Below are positions 9,009 to 18,331 of a DNA stretch of 64,000 bases, one piece after another. The position numbers and the translations under genes are program-made. The DNA is from an uncultured Lachnospiraceae bacterium (lineage in GTDB: Bacteria > Bacillota > Clostridia > Lachnospirales > Lachnospiraceae). The notes below the pieces were generated by a model, which was not told where the DNA came from, ran no database searches, and saw nothing but the letters and a program-made list of their open reading frames with translations. Position 1 is the first letter of the stretch, and each line of letters begins with the position of its first letter. The stretch covers positions 1 to 64,000 of the forward strand of contig CAKRCW010000008.1 in the NCBI GenBank assembly GCA_934309145.1, written 5' to 3'.

Positions 9009-10286
9009 CTATCCCTCTTTTTCGTCTATAGCTTTACCTATATCGTGACGCATATATTTGTTTTCGAAAGATATCCACTCGGTTGCCTTGTATGCGTTAC
9101 TTCTCGCCTCTACAAGTGTCTTGCCCTTGGCAGTTACTCCAAGAACTCGTCCTCCGTTAGTTACTACTCCGGCATCTGTTTTCTTAGTTCCGGCATGGAA
9201 TACATAGTATCCATCCTTATCCTTAAATGTATCAAGTCCGCTTATAACAAATCCCTTGTCATAGTGCTCAGGATATCCGTCCGATGCAAGCACAACACAA
9301 ACTGCTGCCTGCTCATCAAATGAAAGCTCAAGTTCATCAAGCTTTCCATCTATACAGGCTTCCATTACATCTATTATATCATTCTTCATTCTTGGCAATA
9401 CTACCTGTGCCTCAGGATCTCCAAAACGGGCATTATACTCTAATACCTTAGGTCCATCCTCTGTGAGCATAAGACCGCAGAATAATATACCCACAAAATC
9501 TCTGCCCTCTGCCTTCATGGCATCCATTGTTCTCTGGTAAACATTTTCCTTACAGAACTTGTCTACCTCTTCTGTGTAAAATGGGCTTGGTGAGAATGTT
9601 CCCATTCCACCTGTATTTAATCCCTGGTCTCCGTCCTTTGCACGCTTATGATCCTGTGCTGAGGCCATTGGCTTTATATGTGTTCCATCACAGTAGCATA
9701 AAACAGATACCTCTCTGCCTGTCATAAACTCTTCTATTACTATCTTGTCTCCTGCAGAGCCGAACTGCTTATCAAGCATGAGAGTCTTTACTCCCGCCTT
9801 TGCCTCCTCAAGGTCCTTACATATAAGTACGCCCTTTCCGAGTGCAAGTCCATCCGCCTTGAGTACTATAGGCATCCTGGCTGTCTCAAGATATGCAAGT
9901 GCATCATCCGGATTATCAAATGTCTCATATGCCGCTGAAGGTATATTGTACTTCTTCATAAGGTCCTTTGAAAATGCCTTTGAACCCTCTATTATAGCTG
10001 CATTTTTAGCTGGTCCAAATACTCTTAAGCCTGCCTCCATAAATGCATCCGCAACGCCCGCTACAAGCGGATCATCAGGTCCTATTATTGTGAGGCCTAT
10101 TTCATTTTCCTTTGCAAATTTAACAAGTGCAGGAGCATCCATAACTGATATATCTACACACTCTGCAAGCTCAGCAATACCAGCATTACCAGGGGCCGCA
10201 TATAGCTTGCTCACTCTCTTACTCTGACTGCATTTCCATGCTATGGCGTGTTCTCTTCCGCCACCGCCTACTATAAGTACCTTCAT
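9009..10286 (-). CDS. purD: phosphoribosylamine-glycine ligase
   Basis: GAR synthetase, joining glycine to 5-phosphoribosylamine with ATP in de novo purine synthesis. 425 residues with the N-terminal MKVLIVGGGGREHA motif and an ATP-grasp core (LKADGLALGKGV, LEYNARFGDPEAQ). Length is normal. It is third in purM-purN-purD, 15 nt after purN, and its stop is two bases from the gntR start, so purine synthesis transcripts probably run into the gntR-clpC pair. Confidence 0.97.
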   Translation of the reverse strand: MKVLIVGGGGREHAIAWKCSQSKRVSKLYAAPGNAGIAELAECVDISVMDAPALVKFAKENEIGLTIIGPDDPLVAGVADAFMEAGLRVFGPAKNAAIIEGSKAFSKDLMKKYNIPSAAYETFDNPDDALAYLETARMPIVLKADGLALGKGVLICKDLEEAKAGVKTLMLDKQFGSAGDKIVIEEFMTGREVSVLCYCDGTHIKPMASAQDHKRAKDGDQGLNTGGMGTFSPSPFYTEEVDKFCKENVYQRTMDAMKAEGRDFVGILFCGLMLTEDGPKVLEYNARFGDPEAQVVLPRMKNDIIDVMEACIDGKLDELELSFDEQAAVCVVLASDGYPEHYDKGFVISGLDTFKDKDGYYVFHAGTKKTDAGVVTNGGRVLGVTAKGKTLVEARSNAYKATEWISFENKYMRHDIGKAIDEKEG

Positions 10287-10301
10287 TATCGCAGTTCCTC
10301 C

Positions 10302-10895
10302 TTATTCATGTTCATGTGCTATCTTCTGTATTGCAGCAGGAAGCAGCTTCCATTCAGCCTCCTCCATAACACGCTGCTGCAAAATCTTAGGTGTATCTCC
10401 GTCCTGTATATATACAGCCTTCTGCATAATTATAGGGCCGGTATCTGTACCCTTATCTACATAGTGTACTGTAGCACCGGTAACCTTAACACCACGGGCA
10501 AGTGCTGCCTCATGCACCTTAAGTCCATAATATCCGGTTCCACAAAACGATGGTATAAGGGACGGATGAATATTAATAATCTTGTTCTCATATGCATCTA
10601 TCATCTTCTCAGGTATAACAACGAGGAAGCCTGCAAGCACAATCAAATCAGGCTTAAATGAATTAACCTTCTCTAAAAGTGCATCATTAAAGTGCTCTCT
10701 GTCATCATAATCCTTAGGTGATACTACAGCAGAATCTATACCTGCGTTCTTAGCTCTCTCAAGTGCATAAGCCCCCTTGTTGTTGCTTATTACACCCACT
10801 AATTCTGTATTGGTAATTGTGCCATCATGTACAGCGTCAATTATTGCCTGAAGATTAGTACCACCACCTGATACCATAACCAATACTCTTAGCAT
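10302..10895 (-). CDS. purN: phosphoribosylglycinamide formyltransferase
   Basis: GAR transformylase, using 10-formyl-tetrahydrofolate to formylate GAR. 197 residues with the family hallmarks: VSGGGTNLQAI at the phosphoribosyl site, and the catalytic Asn and His in INIHPSLIPSF followed by the Asp in YVDKGTDTG. The start overlaps the end of purM by seven bases, showing translational coupling. No unusual features. Confidence 0.96.
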   Translation of the reverse strand: MLRVLVMVSGGGTNLQAIIDAVHDGTITNTELVGVISNNKGAYALERAKNAGIDSAVVSPKDYDDREHFNDALLEKVNSFKPDLIVLAGFLVVIPEKMIDAYENKIINIHPSLIPSFCGTGYYGLKVHEAALARGVKVTGATVHYVDKGTDTGPIIMQKAVYIQDGDTPKILQQRVMEEAEWKLLPAAIQKIAHEHE

Positions 10896-11914
10896 AATTC
10901 TACTCCCTTTTCTCCAGCCTTGGTCTCACCAATTACATATGCAGTCTCTCCGGCAGCCTTAAGTGCATCAAGTGTCTTTTCTGCGTCAGCAGAATCTACG
11001 GCAAGAACCATTCCAATACCCATATTGTATGTATTGTACATCATCTTCTCGTCTATATTACCTGTCTTGGCAAGAAGCTTAAATATTGCAGGAATCTCGT
11101 AAGAATCCTTTCTTACTGATGCTACTATTCCATCAGGAAGCATACGAGGTATATTCTCATAGAAACCACCACCTGTTATATGGCTGCATCCCTTAATCTT
11201 AACACCTGACTCACGAACCCCGCGAAGTGCCTTAACATATATCTTAGTAGGCGCAATGAGTGCCTCTCCAAGAGTCTTACCAAGCTCGTCATAATATGTG
11301 TTAAGCGACTCAGCAGACATATCGAATACTTTTCTTACAAGTGAGAATCCATTACTGTGAACACCACTTGAGGCAATACCTATAAGTGTATCTCCAGCCT
11401 TTATATCCTTTCCTGTAATAAGGTCTTTCTCATCTACTATACCAACTGCAAAGCCTGCAAGGTCATACTCATCAACAGGGTAAAAACCAGGCATTTCAGC
11501 GGTCTCACCACCTATAAGTGCAGCATCCGACTGTGAACATCCCTCGGCAACACCACTTACAATAGTTGCTATCTTCTCAGGGTAATTCTTGCCACATGCA
11601 ATATAGTCAAGGAAAAACAATGGCTCTCCACCTGCACAGGCAATATCATTTACACACATTGCAACACAGTCAATACCAACTGTATCATGCTTATCCATAA
11701 CAAAAGCCAGTTTAAGCTTAGTTCCTACACCATCTGTTCCAGAAACCAATGTAGGCTTCTCCATGTTCTTAAACTTCTCAAGTGAAAAAGCACCAGAGAA
11801 ACCACCGATATTAGTCAGTACCTCCTCACGCATTGTCTTTTTGATATGCTCCTTCATAAGCTCAACTGACTTGTATCCAGCCTCGATATCAACACCGGCA
11901 TTTTTGTAATCCAT
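10889..11914 (-). CDS. purM: phosphoribosylformylglycinamidine cyclo-ligase
   Basis: AIR synthetase, the ATP-dependent ring-closing step of purine synthesis. 341 residues with YKNAGVDIEAG at the N-terminus, a GTDGVGTK motif and IGGETAEMPGFY. The ATG at 11914 follows AGGAGGA by six bases; an upstream in-frame start at 11932 would overlap the ribosome site and is rejected. It is the first gene of the leftward pur run, under the promoter at 11956-11984. Confidence 0.96.
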   Translation of the reverse strand: MDYKNAGVDIEAGYKSVELMKEHIKKTMREEVLTNIGGFSGAFSLEKFKNMEKPTLVSGTDGVGTKLKLAFVMDKHDTVGIDCVAMCVNDIACAGGEPLFFLDYIACGKNYPEKIATIVSGVAEGCSQSDAALIGGETAEMPGFYPVDEYDLAGFAVGIVDEKDLITGKDIKAGDTLIGIASSGVHSNGFSLVRKVFDMSAESLNTYYDELGKTLGEALIAPTKIYVKALRGVRESGVKIKGCSHITGGGFYENIPRMLPDGIVASVRKDSYEIPAIFKLLAKTGNIDEKMMYNTYNMGIGMVLAVDSADAEKTLDALKAAGETAYVIGETKAGEKGVELC

Positions 11915-11955
11915 TATTTTGTCCTCCTGCAAATATATTGAAAATTCTTGCGTAT

Positions 11956-11984
11956 ATTATAGTGTAAATAGAACAGTTTGTAAA
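11956..11984 (-). promoter_or_regulatory. promoter of purM-purN-purD, with an overlapping palindrome
   Basis: Minus strand: TTTACA, 17 bp, TATAAT, about 40 bp before the purM start. A perfect inverted repeat (CAGTTT, 2 bp, AAACTG at 11974-11987) covers the -35 hexamer and could be an operator. It does not resemble the PurBox I know from Bacillus, and no purine riboswitch is seen in this short gap. Confidence 0.65.
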
Positions 11985-11997
11985 CTGCCAAATTCAT

Positions 11998-12026
11998 TTG
12001 ATATCAGAACATAAATGTGGTAAAAT
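11998..12026 (+). promoter_or_regulatory. promoter of the LacI-like/GGDEF gene
   Basis: Plus strand: TTGATA, 17 bp, TAAAAT. Transcription would start near 12033, which excludes the GTG at 12017 as translation start and supports TTG at 12059. The divergent pur promoter lies only 14 bp away, so the two could be co-regulated. Confidence 0.55.
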
Positions 12027-12058
12027 TTAATATATTTAGTATGTTTGGGGGACTACAA

Positions 12059-14392
12059 TTGAAAACAAAAAGCAAAAAACGTCTTAAGATAGGCTTTTTC
12101 ACTTGTCACCTCGACAATGATTATGCCTATGAGGTGTGTAAGGGTATTGATTACGCAGCAAAAGAAGCTGATGTCAACTTAGTTGTTTTTCCGGGTATGT
12201 ATATGAACGCTTCATATAATGATCCCAAGAATGCACGATTTGACTATCAGTACAATTCAATTTTTTATTACGCATCAGAACATAATCTTGATGCACTTAT
12301 AGTATCTATAGGTTCTATAGGCAGTTTTCTGTCTGAGAATGATATGATTGCATTTCTTAAAAATTTTAACCTTCCTATCCTGACTATAGAGATTGAGGTT
12401 CCGGGTTACCCTTGTCTCTATACAGAAGGACGTACAGGTATGAGACAGGCTGTAGAGCATCTCATCACCGAACACAATGCAAGAAAGATAGGATTTGTAA
12501 GTGGCAGAAAGGAAAATGCTGATGCCAAAGACAGACTTGACACATATAAGCAGATTCTCACAGATTATAATATTCCTGTTGATGAATCAAAAATTGTATA
12601 CGGTAATTTTTCAGAATTCACAGAGGATATCGTAAATGATCTCCTTGACAGAAATCCTGACCTTGATGCCATTGTTTTTGCCAATGACCAGATGGCTATA
12701 GGAGGATATGCCGCAATTAAAGCAAGAGGTCTCGAAATAGGTAAGGATATTCTTGTCACAGGTTATGATGACTCTCCTGCATCTATGGTGTTAGATCCTA
12801 TGCTCACAACTGTACATAATCAGATTATGGATATGGGATATCACGCTATATATGAGGCTATTAACCTTGTCAATCAGGGGCGCACTAACATAAAGGTTTT
12901 AAGCTCTAACCTTATTGTCCGTTCATCATGCGGATGTGGCGATTATAATCTCAGCCACATGGTAAAAAATGGCTTTTCATTTAATAATTTGTCATGCGAT
13001 GAGGCACTTAAATTCACTATTGACTATCTGTTCCACGATTACTCCGAGGCATTTTACTACAAAGGATTAATCAAGCATTTTTCACCGATTTTGGAGCTGT
13101 TCTTTGCACCTATATCAGAAGGTTCATTGGATTTTGACAGCCAAAAGATAGTTTCATCAATATTAGATATGCTTGAATCTTCCCTTGTCAAAAATTATTT
13201 CAGCACAGATAAGTATATGTTCTCCATTCAGGAGTTGAACAAGCTGCTTGTCGCTGCAAGCACCTCTGTAGAGATGTCAAATGCCATATCTATATTGTTT
13301 AACAAGATTATGCAGGCGTTAGTACTTCGGACATCAACTACATTATATAATACTGTCAAGAAGCACAAGGCAACTATATGGTCATCTATGTATATCACCA
13401 AGGATACCATGACCTACAGCGACGATGAGGAATCCTGTTTTAAGCTTATAGTAGATAATCTAAAGGATTCTCATTTTGACAGTGCATATCTATACATATA
13501 TGAGGAAGCTGCAATGCTCCTTCCTAATGGTTCATGGAAGATTCCTAAAACATTGTATCTTCAGGCATACAGTGATAATGGTGTAACAGAATATCTGACC
13601 GGCAACGACCGTATGATAGATTCAGAGCATGCATTTAATAATCAATATATGATTGATGACAGAAGAAAGACTCTTGTTTTAACTCCACTGTTTACAAATA
13701 ACATCCAATATGGACTGTTTGTCGGAGAGATTGATATAGCATACTTTGGAAACATTTATCCAAACAGCTTACAGCTAGCCATCTCTCTTAACTTCATTGC
13801 TCTTATGAAGCAGCAGATGACTACCCAGAAAAAGCTTGCTATATCTGCCGCAGAGCTTAATAAGAAGAACAAGCTTCTAAATCAGCTATCCATAACCGAT
13901 GCTCTTACAGGTATCAATAACCGCAGAGGCTTCCTTGACAGTGTACAGGCTTCAGTAACATCCAAGTTTAACGAGGATAAACCTGCTATGCTTGTATTTG
14001 CTGATATGGATAACCTAAAACAGGTAAATGACAGGTTCGGACATAAGAATGGTGATTTTGCAATTAAGAGCATAGCCCAGATTCTTTCTGACAGCTTTGG
14101 CAAAAATGATATAATCGGAAGAATCGGTGGAGATGAATTTGTCGCATTCTCATTTATAGACAATCCTAATAAACCGGAAGAAATAAAATCAGCTATCGCC
14201 AAGGAATCTGCAGACCTTAACAATAGCTGTGGAAAGCCTTATTATATTGATATAAGCTTAGGCATAAGCACATTTATGTGTTCTCCTACTCTCAATATTG
14301 AGGACATACTGCATAACGCAGATGAGGCTCTTTATGAGAATAAGAAGCATAAGCGTAAGGATGTATTAAAGCCAGGATATAGTGAAAGCTAA
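12059..14392 (+). CDS. LacI-type ligand-binding domain fused to GGDEF diguanylate cyclase
   Basis: 777 residues. Residues about 9-290 match the periplasmic-binding-protein-like core of LacI/GalR repressors (KIGFFTCHLDNDYAYEV, then the VFANDQMAIGGY and GYDDSPASMV motifs) but have no helix-turn-helix in front. A middle region of about 320 residues with a conserved-looking RSSCGCGDY start is followed by a C-terminal GGDEF domain (about 610-777) with SITDALTGINNRRG and an intact RIGGDEF. No signal peptide is seen, so the binding domain is likely cytosolic and senses an internal sugar or similar ligand to set cyclic di-GMP output. Start at TTG 12059, six bases after GGGGGA. Confidence 0.85.
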   Translation: MKTKSKKRLKIGFFTCHLDNDYAYEVCKGIDYAAKEADVNLVVFPGMYMNASYNDPKNARFDYQYNSIFYYASEHNLDALIVSIGSIGSFLSENDMIAFLKNFNLPILTIEIEVPGYPCLYTEGRTGMRQAVEHLITEHNARKIGFVSGRKENADAKDRLDTYKQILTDYNIPVDESKIVYGNFSEFTEDIVNDLLDRNPDLDAIVFANDQMAIGGYAAIKARGLEIGKDILVTGYDDSPASMVLDPMLTTVHNQIMDMGYHAIYEAINLVNQGRTNIKVLSSNLIVRSSCGCGDYNLSHMVKNGFSFNNLSCDEALKFTIDYLFHDYSEAFYYKGLIKHFSPILELFFAPISEGSLDFDSQKIVSSILDMLESSLVKNYFSTDKYMFSIQELNKLLVAASTSVEMSNAISILFNKIMQALVLRTSTTLYNTVKKHKATIWSSMYITKDTMTYSDDEESCFKLIVDNLKDSHFDSAYLYIYEEAAMLLPNGSWKIPKTLYLQAYSDNGVTEYLTGNDRMIDSEHAFNNQYMIDDRRKTLVLTPLFTNNIQYGLFVGEIDIAYFGNIYPNSLQLAISLNFIALMKQQMTTQKKLAISAAELNKKNKLLNQLSITDALTGINNRRGFLDSVQASVTSKFNEDKPAMLVFADMDNLKQVNDRFGHKNGDFAIKSIAQILSDSFGKNDIIGRIGGDEFVAFSFIDNPNKPEEIKSAIAKESADLNNSCGKPYYIDISLGISTFMCSPTLNIEDILHNADEALYENKKHKRKDVLKPGYSES

Positions 14393-15313
14393 TTATAACT
14401 CAAATGCCGAGAATATATCCCCACCGCCAAAATTTTTTTGTTTATAATCTATAAGATACGCCTTTGCCTCTGCATGCTGCTCGCCCATATCAGTCAGCAT
14501 GGCATCTATATTATCCGTAGTTATACAGCCAATTTGGGCAAACAGATTATAATATTCCATAGAATCACCGAAGTCTGAGAGAATCACCTCCCAGGCTTCT
14601 TCTGTTTCTGAGCCTTTACTGTGTGCATTAAGGTATCTTGTATATTTATCCCTGTGAAGCTCACTTATATTATCATCATATAACAGCCTGAGCAGACAAA
14701 GTGCACTCTTCTTTTTTCTTTTATCAGCTATGAATTCAGGGAGGCTTCTCTGTATATCCTCCTCACCGCACAAAACGATATTGGTATACCCTTCAACATC
14801 ATCCTCATCAAGCATTGCAAGAAGTGCTGTGTCCCACTTTGCAAACCAGTGCTCACTTGCAAAATCATTATCCGAAAGCAGATACTCAGCCTTTAATCTG
14901 TGTGGTATAGCACCAGCAAGCTTAGACACAGAATTCTCCTTACAATCACCTATGCATATATCCTGTATCCTTTTGCAATCGCTAAATACACCTCTTCCAA
15001 AACTAATACCAGTGTTGTCAACACCACGCAGGATAACAACCTTACTTAGCTGGTCGCACTGTGCAAATGCCCAGTCATCTATATCTGTGATGGTCAAAGG
15101 AAGCTCAATCTCTCTTATTGCCGCGCCTAAAAATGCTTTCTTGCCTATTCCCCTTATTATATAGTCTCTCCCCTCATAAGAGGTTTGTGCAGGTATTTTA
15201 AGAGTGCTTCCCCTCCCCTGATATGATGTGATAACAAGCTCATTGTCATGCTCATCAAAACCCTCATTTGCATATAATCTGTAGTTCAATGTATTTATAA
15301 TTATCTCTCTCAT
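14393..15313 (-). CDS. leucine-rich-repeat (BspA-like) protein, cytosolic
   Basis: 306 residues. Residues about 45-150 contain BspA-type LRR turns (IRGIGKKAFLGAAIREIELP, TDIDDWAFAQC, GRGVFSDCKRI). The rest is helical and shows no known domain. Unlike surface BspA proteins it has no signal peptide or anchor, so it probably works inside the cell. It is the third gene of the VWA, MoxR ATPase, LRR operon, with a one-base overlap to the ATPase gene, and its stop directly abuts the stop of the convergent GGDEF gene. A binding or adaptor role for the ATPase pair is inferred only. Confidence 0.7.
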   Translation of the reverse strand: MREIIINTLNYRLYANEGFDEHDNELVITSYQGRGSTLKIPAQTSYEGRDYIIRGIGKKAFLGAAIREIELPLTITDIDDWAFAQCDQLSKVVILRGVDNTGISFGRGVFSDCKRIQDICIGDCKENSVSKLAGAIPHRLKAEYLLSDNDFASEHWFAKWDTALLAMLDEDDVEGYTNIVLCGEEDIQRSLPEFIADKRKKKSALCLLRLLYDDNISELHRDKYTRYLNAHSKGSETEEAWEVILSDFGDSMEYYNLFAQIGCITTDNIDAMLTDMGEQHAEAKAYLIDYKQKNFGGGDIFSAFEL

Positions 15314-16836
15314 TAATTCATGTCCTTTATTGATGTTCCCTGCTGTACAAGGTTAAGTCCCGCTATCTCATCCTTAATATTATTTTGTCTCTCAGATACC
15401 ATTAAAAGCTGGTTATAATGAGTATAGTCCTCACAGCCAAATGTACTTATATATCTTGCACTGTAGGAATTAACCGTAAGCTCCGTAACAAGAACAAGCA
15501 TCTCATTTCCCTCTGAAAATGCTCTGTCCACAAATAAGAACAAATTATGCAGATGCCCGCCCGTTGTAGATACAGACTGCTTCATGGCTGCTACAAGCTT
15601 GTCAAAATCAACCTTTACATCATCAAATTCTGCCGCAGTTGCCGCTTTCTTATCCAAAAATGCTATCACACGTTTATGTTTTCTTCGGTCAGCAGCAGAC
15701 AGTGAGTTTGCCTTTTCAAGATTGTGCATAGCCTTCGTTCGTGCCTCGGTCTGTATATGAAGTGCCTTTCTTATTGACTCCTCACTTCCATCAGTCTCGG
15801 ACATACGTTTAACATTCTTTAATATAGAAACTAAATCTGACAGATAATCCGATGTCTCCATTATATCACGCATCTCTGACTGTGCCTTGTCAAGGAGCAT
15901 ACCAAGTAATGACAGTCTTTCATCAAATGCAGCCCGCTTTGCCTTTGCAACTGCAACCTCTGTTATATCACCGTTAAGGATATCATTTACCCTGTAATCC
16001 TGCTTGTACTTATTGTACAAATCATAATATGCACAAAATTCCTTTACTATCTTCTCATTCTGTAAATACTGTCCCACAAGTGTCTCATCAACTGTAAGAC
16101 CATCCTCCTCATACATATTGATAATCTCGGACAAGTCCTCCCATCCTCTGGCTGTTACATATGAACGCCCTGCCGCAGTTGTCTCCATGTGATAGAAATA
16201 GTCTTTTTTTATCTCCAAAAATGTAAGAACTGCATTGTGAATACCCTTTTCCTGTGCATATACCTTCCATGTAGCGTAATCTGCCTCCACGGAAAGAACC
16301 TTCAATCTGTCCATTGTAACAACATCAAACTCTCTGACTGACTTATTATATTCCGGAGGATTGCCTGCGGTAACAATAACCCATCCCTCAGGAACCTGAT
16401 GCTTACCAAATACTTTATACTGTAAGAACTGGAGCATGGATGGTGCAAGTGTCTCAGACACACAGTTTATCTCATCAAGGAATAATATTCCCTCTGTCAC
16501 ATTGCTATTTTCCATAGTGTCGTATATTGAGGCAATTATCTCACTCATTGTATACTCTGACACATCATATTCCATACCGTTATAGCTCTTATGCTTAATG
16601 AAAGGAAGCCCTAATGCAGACTGTCTTGTATGATGAGTCATGGAATATGAAACGAGTGCAATCCCAAGCTCCTGTGCAACCTGCTCCATAATTGCTGTCT
16701 TTCCTATTCCCGGAGCTCCAAGCAAAAATATAGGACGCTGCCTCACGACAGGTATACGGTAATCTCCAAACTCATCCTTTTTCAGGTATACCTGTATAGA
16801 ATTCTTTATATAGTCCTTTGCCTGTTTAATATTCAT
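15313..16836 (-). CDS. MoxR-type AAA ATPase
   Basis: 507 residues. The AAA core (about 1-230) has Walker A GAPGIGKTA, Walker B ILFLDEIN and a sensor-like TAGNPPEYN, as in MoxR/dynein-related ATPases. The C-terminal half is long, helical and unassigned. MoxR proteins work with VWA-domain partners as chaperones that insert cofactors or remodel complexes, and a VWA gene lies directly upstream with an 11-base overlap. The pairing is firm; the client is unknown. Confidence 0.85.
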   Translation of the reverse strand: MNIKQAKDYIKNSIQVYLKKDEFGDYRIPVVRQRPIFLLGAPGIGKTAIMEQVAQELGIALVSYSMTHHTRQSALGLPFIKHKSYNGMEYDVSEYTMSEIIASIYDTMENSNVTEGILFLDEINCVSETLAPSMLQFLQYKVFGKHQVPEGWVIVTAGNPPEYNKSVREFDVVTMDRLKVLSVEADYATWKVYAQEKGIHNAVLTFLEIKKDYFYHMETTAAGRSYVTARGWEDLSEIINMYEEDGLTVDETLVGQYLQNEKIVKEFCAYYDLYNKYKQDYRVNDILNGDITEVAVAKAKRAAFDERLSLLGMLLDKAQSEMRDIMETSDYLSDLVSILKNVKRMSETDGSEESIRKALHIQTEARTKAMHNLEKANSLSAADRRKHKRVIAFLDKKAATAAEFDDVKVDFDKLVAAMKQSVSTTGGHLHNLFLFVDRAFSEGNEMLVLVTELTVNSYSARYISTFGCEDYTHYNQLLMVSERQNNIKDEIAGLNLVQQGTSIKDMN

Positions 16837-18130
16837 ATAATTCGTCCTCCAAAATCACTTTTATAGCCCAGTCAGGAACTGGAAGTCTGTTGTTATCCTC
16901 CTCAAGAAATGCAAAGATAACGTCATATGACGGCATTCTCTCAGGATATATTCCATAGCCGTCAGTAAAATATATAAGTCCCTTTAAGTTATCAAACTCA
17001 CCCTTATCGATAAGATTATTAACATATTCAAATGGCGGTCTGAAATCTGTAGTTCCAAAGCCCTTTAGCTTAACATGCTTTATAAATTCATCAAACCCGC
17101 CCTCGTCCGTTATCAGGGTGTCTGTCTGTATCTCGGCATCGCACTGTATTATTCGCACATTTATGTGATGGAAAAAATTCTCGCTGCTTTTAAGTATTTC
17201 ATATGTCTGTCTCAGAAATTTTTTAACGATATCTCCCCTGCACGATGCCGACGTATCTATCACTATTACAAATTCCCTTATCTTGTTTACCTCCTTATAT
17301 TCCAGAGGTTCAATAAGCGGCATGTTGCCATAATTCATAAGACCATAGGTATAATAAATATAATCAAATTCATCATCATTTACTGTTACCTCTTCTCCTG
17401 TAACAGCAAAACGCTCTAAGATATCCCTGTAGTTGTATCTCTCTCTTGTCGCCTCTTCTATATTGGTCTCAAGACTTTCTGAGCCTGATTTATCCTTTGA
17501 AAATGCCTTTAAATCTGTCTTAACCCTCTCAGATATTTTCTCCCACTGCTCCTTAGTTATAATTATCTCATCCTGTGATTCAGCCGTATCATTCCAGCCA
17601 TCGTGAAAATCTATTGTAAAAAGTCTCCTGTATTCCTGCTCCATATCAGACGATGGATTATTAATCATAAACTCCCTGTATATCTTCTCTGCTGTAAGAG
17701 CAGGAACCCATCTTTTTATAAGGTGGAGCCTGTCTAGTGCTTCGCCATCCCTTGAAAGCGATGCCTCCGGCATATTCATTTCCAATATGATGTTCTCAAC
17801 TGCAATATCAGCAGCGTAATCCCAATACTTTTTGTTAAGCTTATCATATTGATATTGATGGAAGAATATGCAATGAAGCAGCATATGCAGGTAAAGCCTT
17901 ACAGCTATATTAGGCTCATCCATATATATTCTAAGAAGATATGCGGCATCATAATAGATATAGCTGCCATCCGTAGTAAATCCTGCAAGTCCCGGCTTGC
18001 TCTTAAGCCTTATACCCGAAAGTGCAGTGTCAAAAAATCTAAACCTCACCGTTATTATATCTCTGGCAAGAAGGAGCAGCTTAGCAGCATATTTCTCAAT
18101 TTCGTTTTGTCTGTCATCAACTTTACTCAC
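16826..18130 (-). CDS. VWA-like protein with N-terminal DUF2201-type metallopeptidase-like domain
   Basis: 434 residues. The N-terminal part has the putative metallopeptidase helix of VWA-like (COG3864/DUF2201) proteins, but the motif reads HMLLHCIFFH: the catalytic Glu of HExxH is Met here, so proteolysis is unlikely. The C-terminal part has a von Willebrand A fold with the metal site DTSAS near residue 290 and IYFTDGYG later. GTG start at 18130 with GAGG eight bases upstream. Forms an overlapping operon with the MoxR ATPase and the LRR protein. Confidence 0.8.
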   Translation of the reverse strand: MSKVDDRQNEIEKYAAKLLLLARDIITVRFRFFDTALSGIRLKSKPGLAGFTTDGSYIYYDAAYLLRIYMDEPNIAVRLYLHMLLHCIFFHQYQYDKLNKKYWDYAADIAVENIILEMNMPEASLSRDGEALDRLHLIKRWVPALTAEKIYREFMINNPSSDMEQEYRRLFTIDFHDGWNDTAESQDEIIITKEQWEKISERVKTDLKAFSKDKSGSESLETNIEEATRERYNYRDILERFAVTGEEVTVNDDEFDYIYYTYGLMNYGNMPLIEPLEYKEVNKIREFVIVIDTSASCRGDIVKKFLRQTYEILKSSENFFHHINVRIIQCDAEIQTDTLITDEGGFDEFIKHVKLKGFGTTDFRPPFEYVNNLIDKGEFDNLKGLIYFTDGYGIYPERMPSYDVIFAFLEEDNNRLPVPDWAIKVILEDELYEY

Positions 18131-18161
18131 TATTATTTCCTCACTGTTATATTCATATATT

Positions 18162-18206
18162 TTTATACAGTAAAAAAGCTATCATATCAAGTATAATATG
18201 ACAGCT
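18162..18206 (-). promoter_or_regulatory. promoter of the VWA operon overlapping a hairpin
   Basis: Minus strand: TTGATA (18185-18190), 17 bp, TATAAA (18162-18167). An 11-bp stem with one G-U pair on the minus strand (18178-18206 with its loop) ends in TTTTTT on the same strand and includes the -35 box. It could be a terminator blocking transcription from the divergent region, or a structured operator. Confidence 0.45.
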
Positions 18207-18282
18207 CCTCTCCAACTTTATAAAAATTTTTCTATATTTTTTTGTGATTTATGGTATTATTGCACACAATTATTCTGTACTA

Positions 18283-18291
18283 TGCTATAAT
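18283..18291 (+). promoter_or_regulatory. extended -10 promoter of uraA-upp
   Basis: TGCTATAAT is an extended -10 element 40 bp before the uraA ATG. The best -35 (TTGCAC) is 20 bp away, too far for a normal spacer, which suits an extended -10 promoter. No PyrR-type attenuator is evident in the short leader. Confidence 0.5.
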
Positions 18292-18331
18292 GAATAAAAT
18301 ATTTTAATCTAACGAAAGAGAGGATTTTTTT

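Noticed and set aside
12017..12058. GTG or ATG starts for the LacI/GGDEF protein
   Set aside because: The GTG lies upstream of the predicted transcription start, and the ATG at 12041 has no ribosome site.
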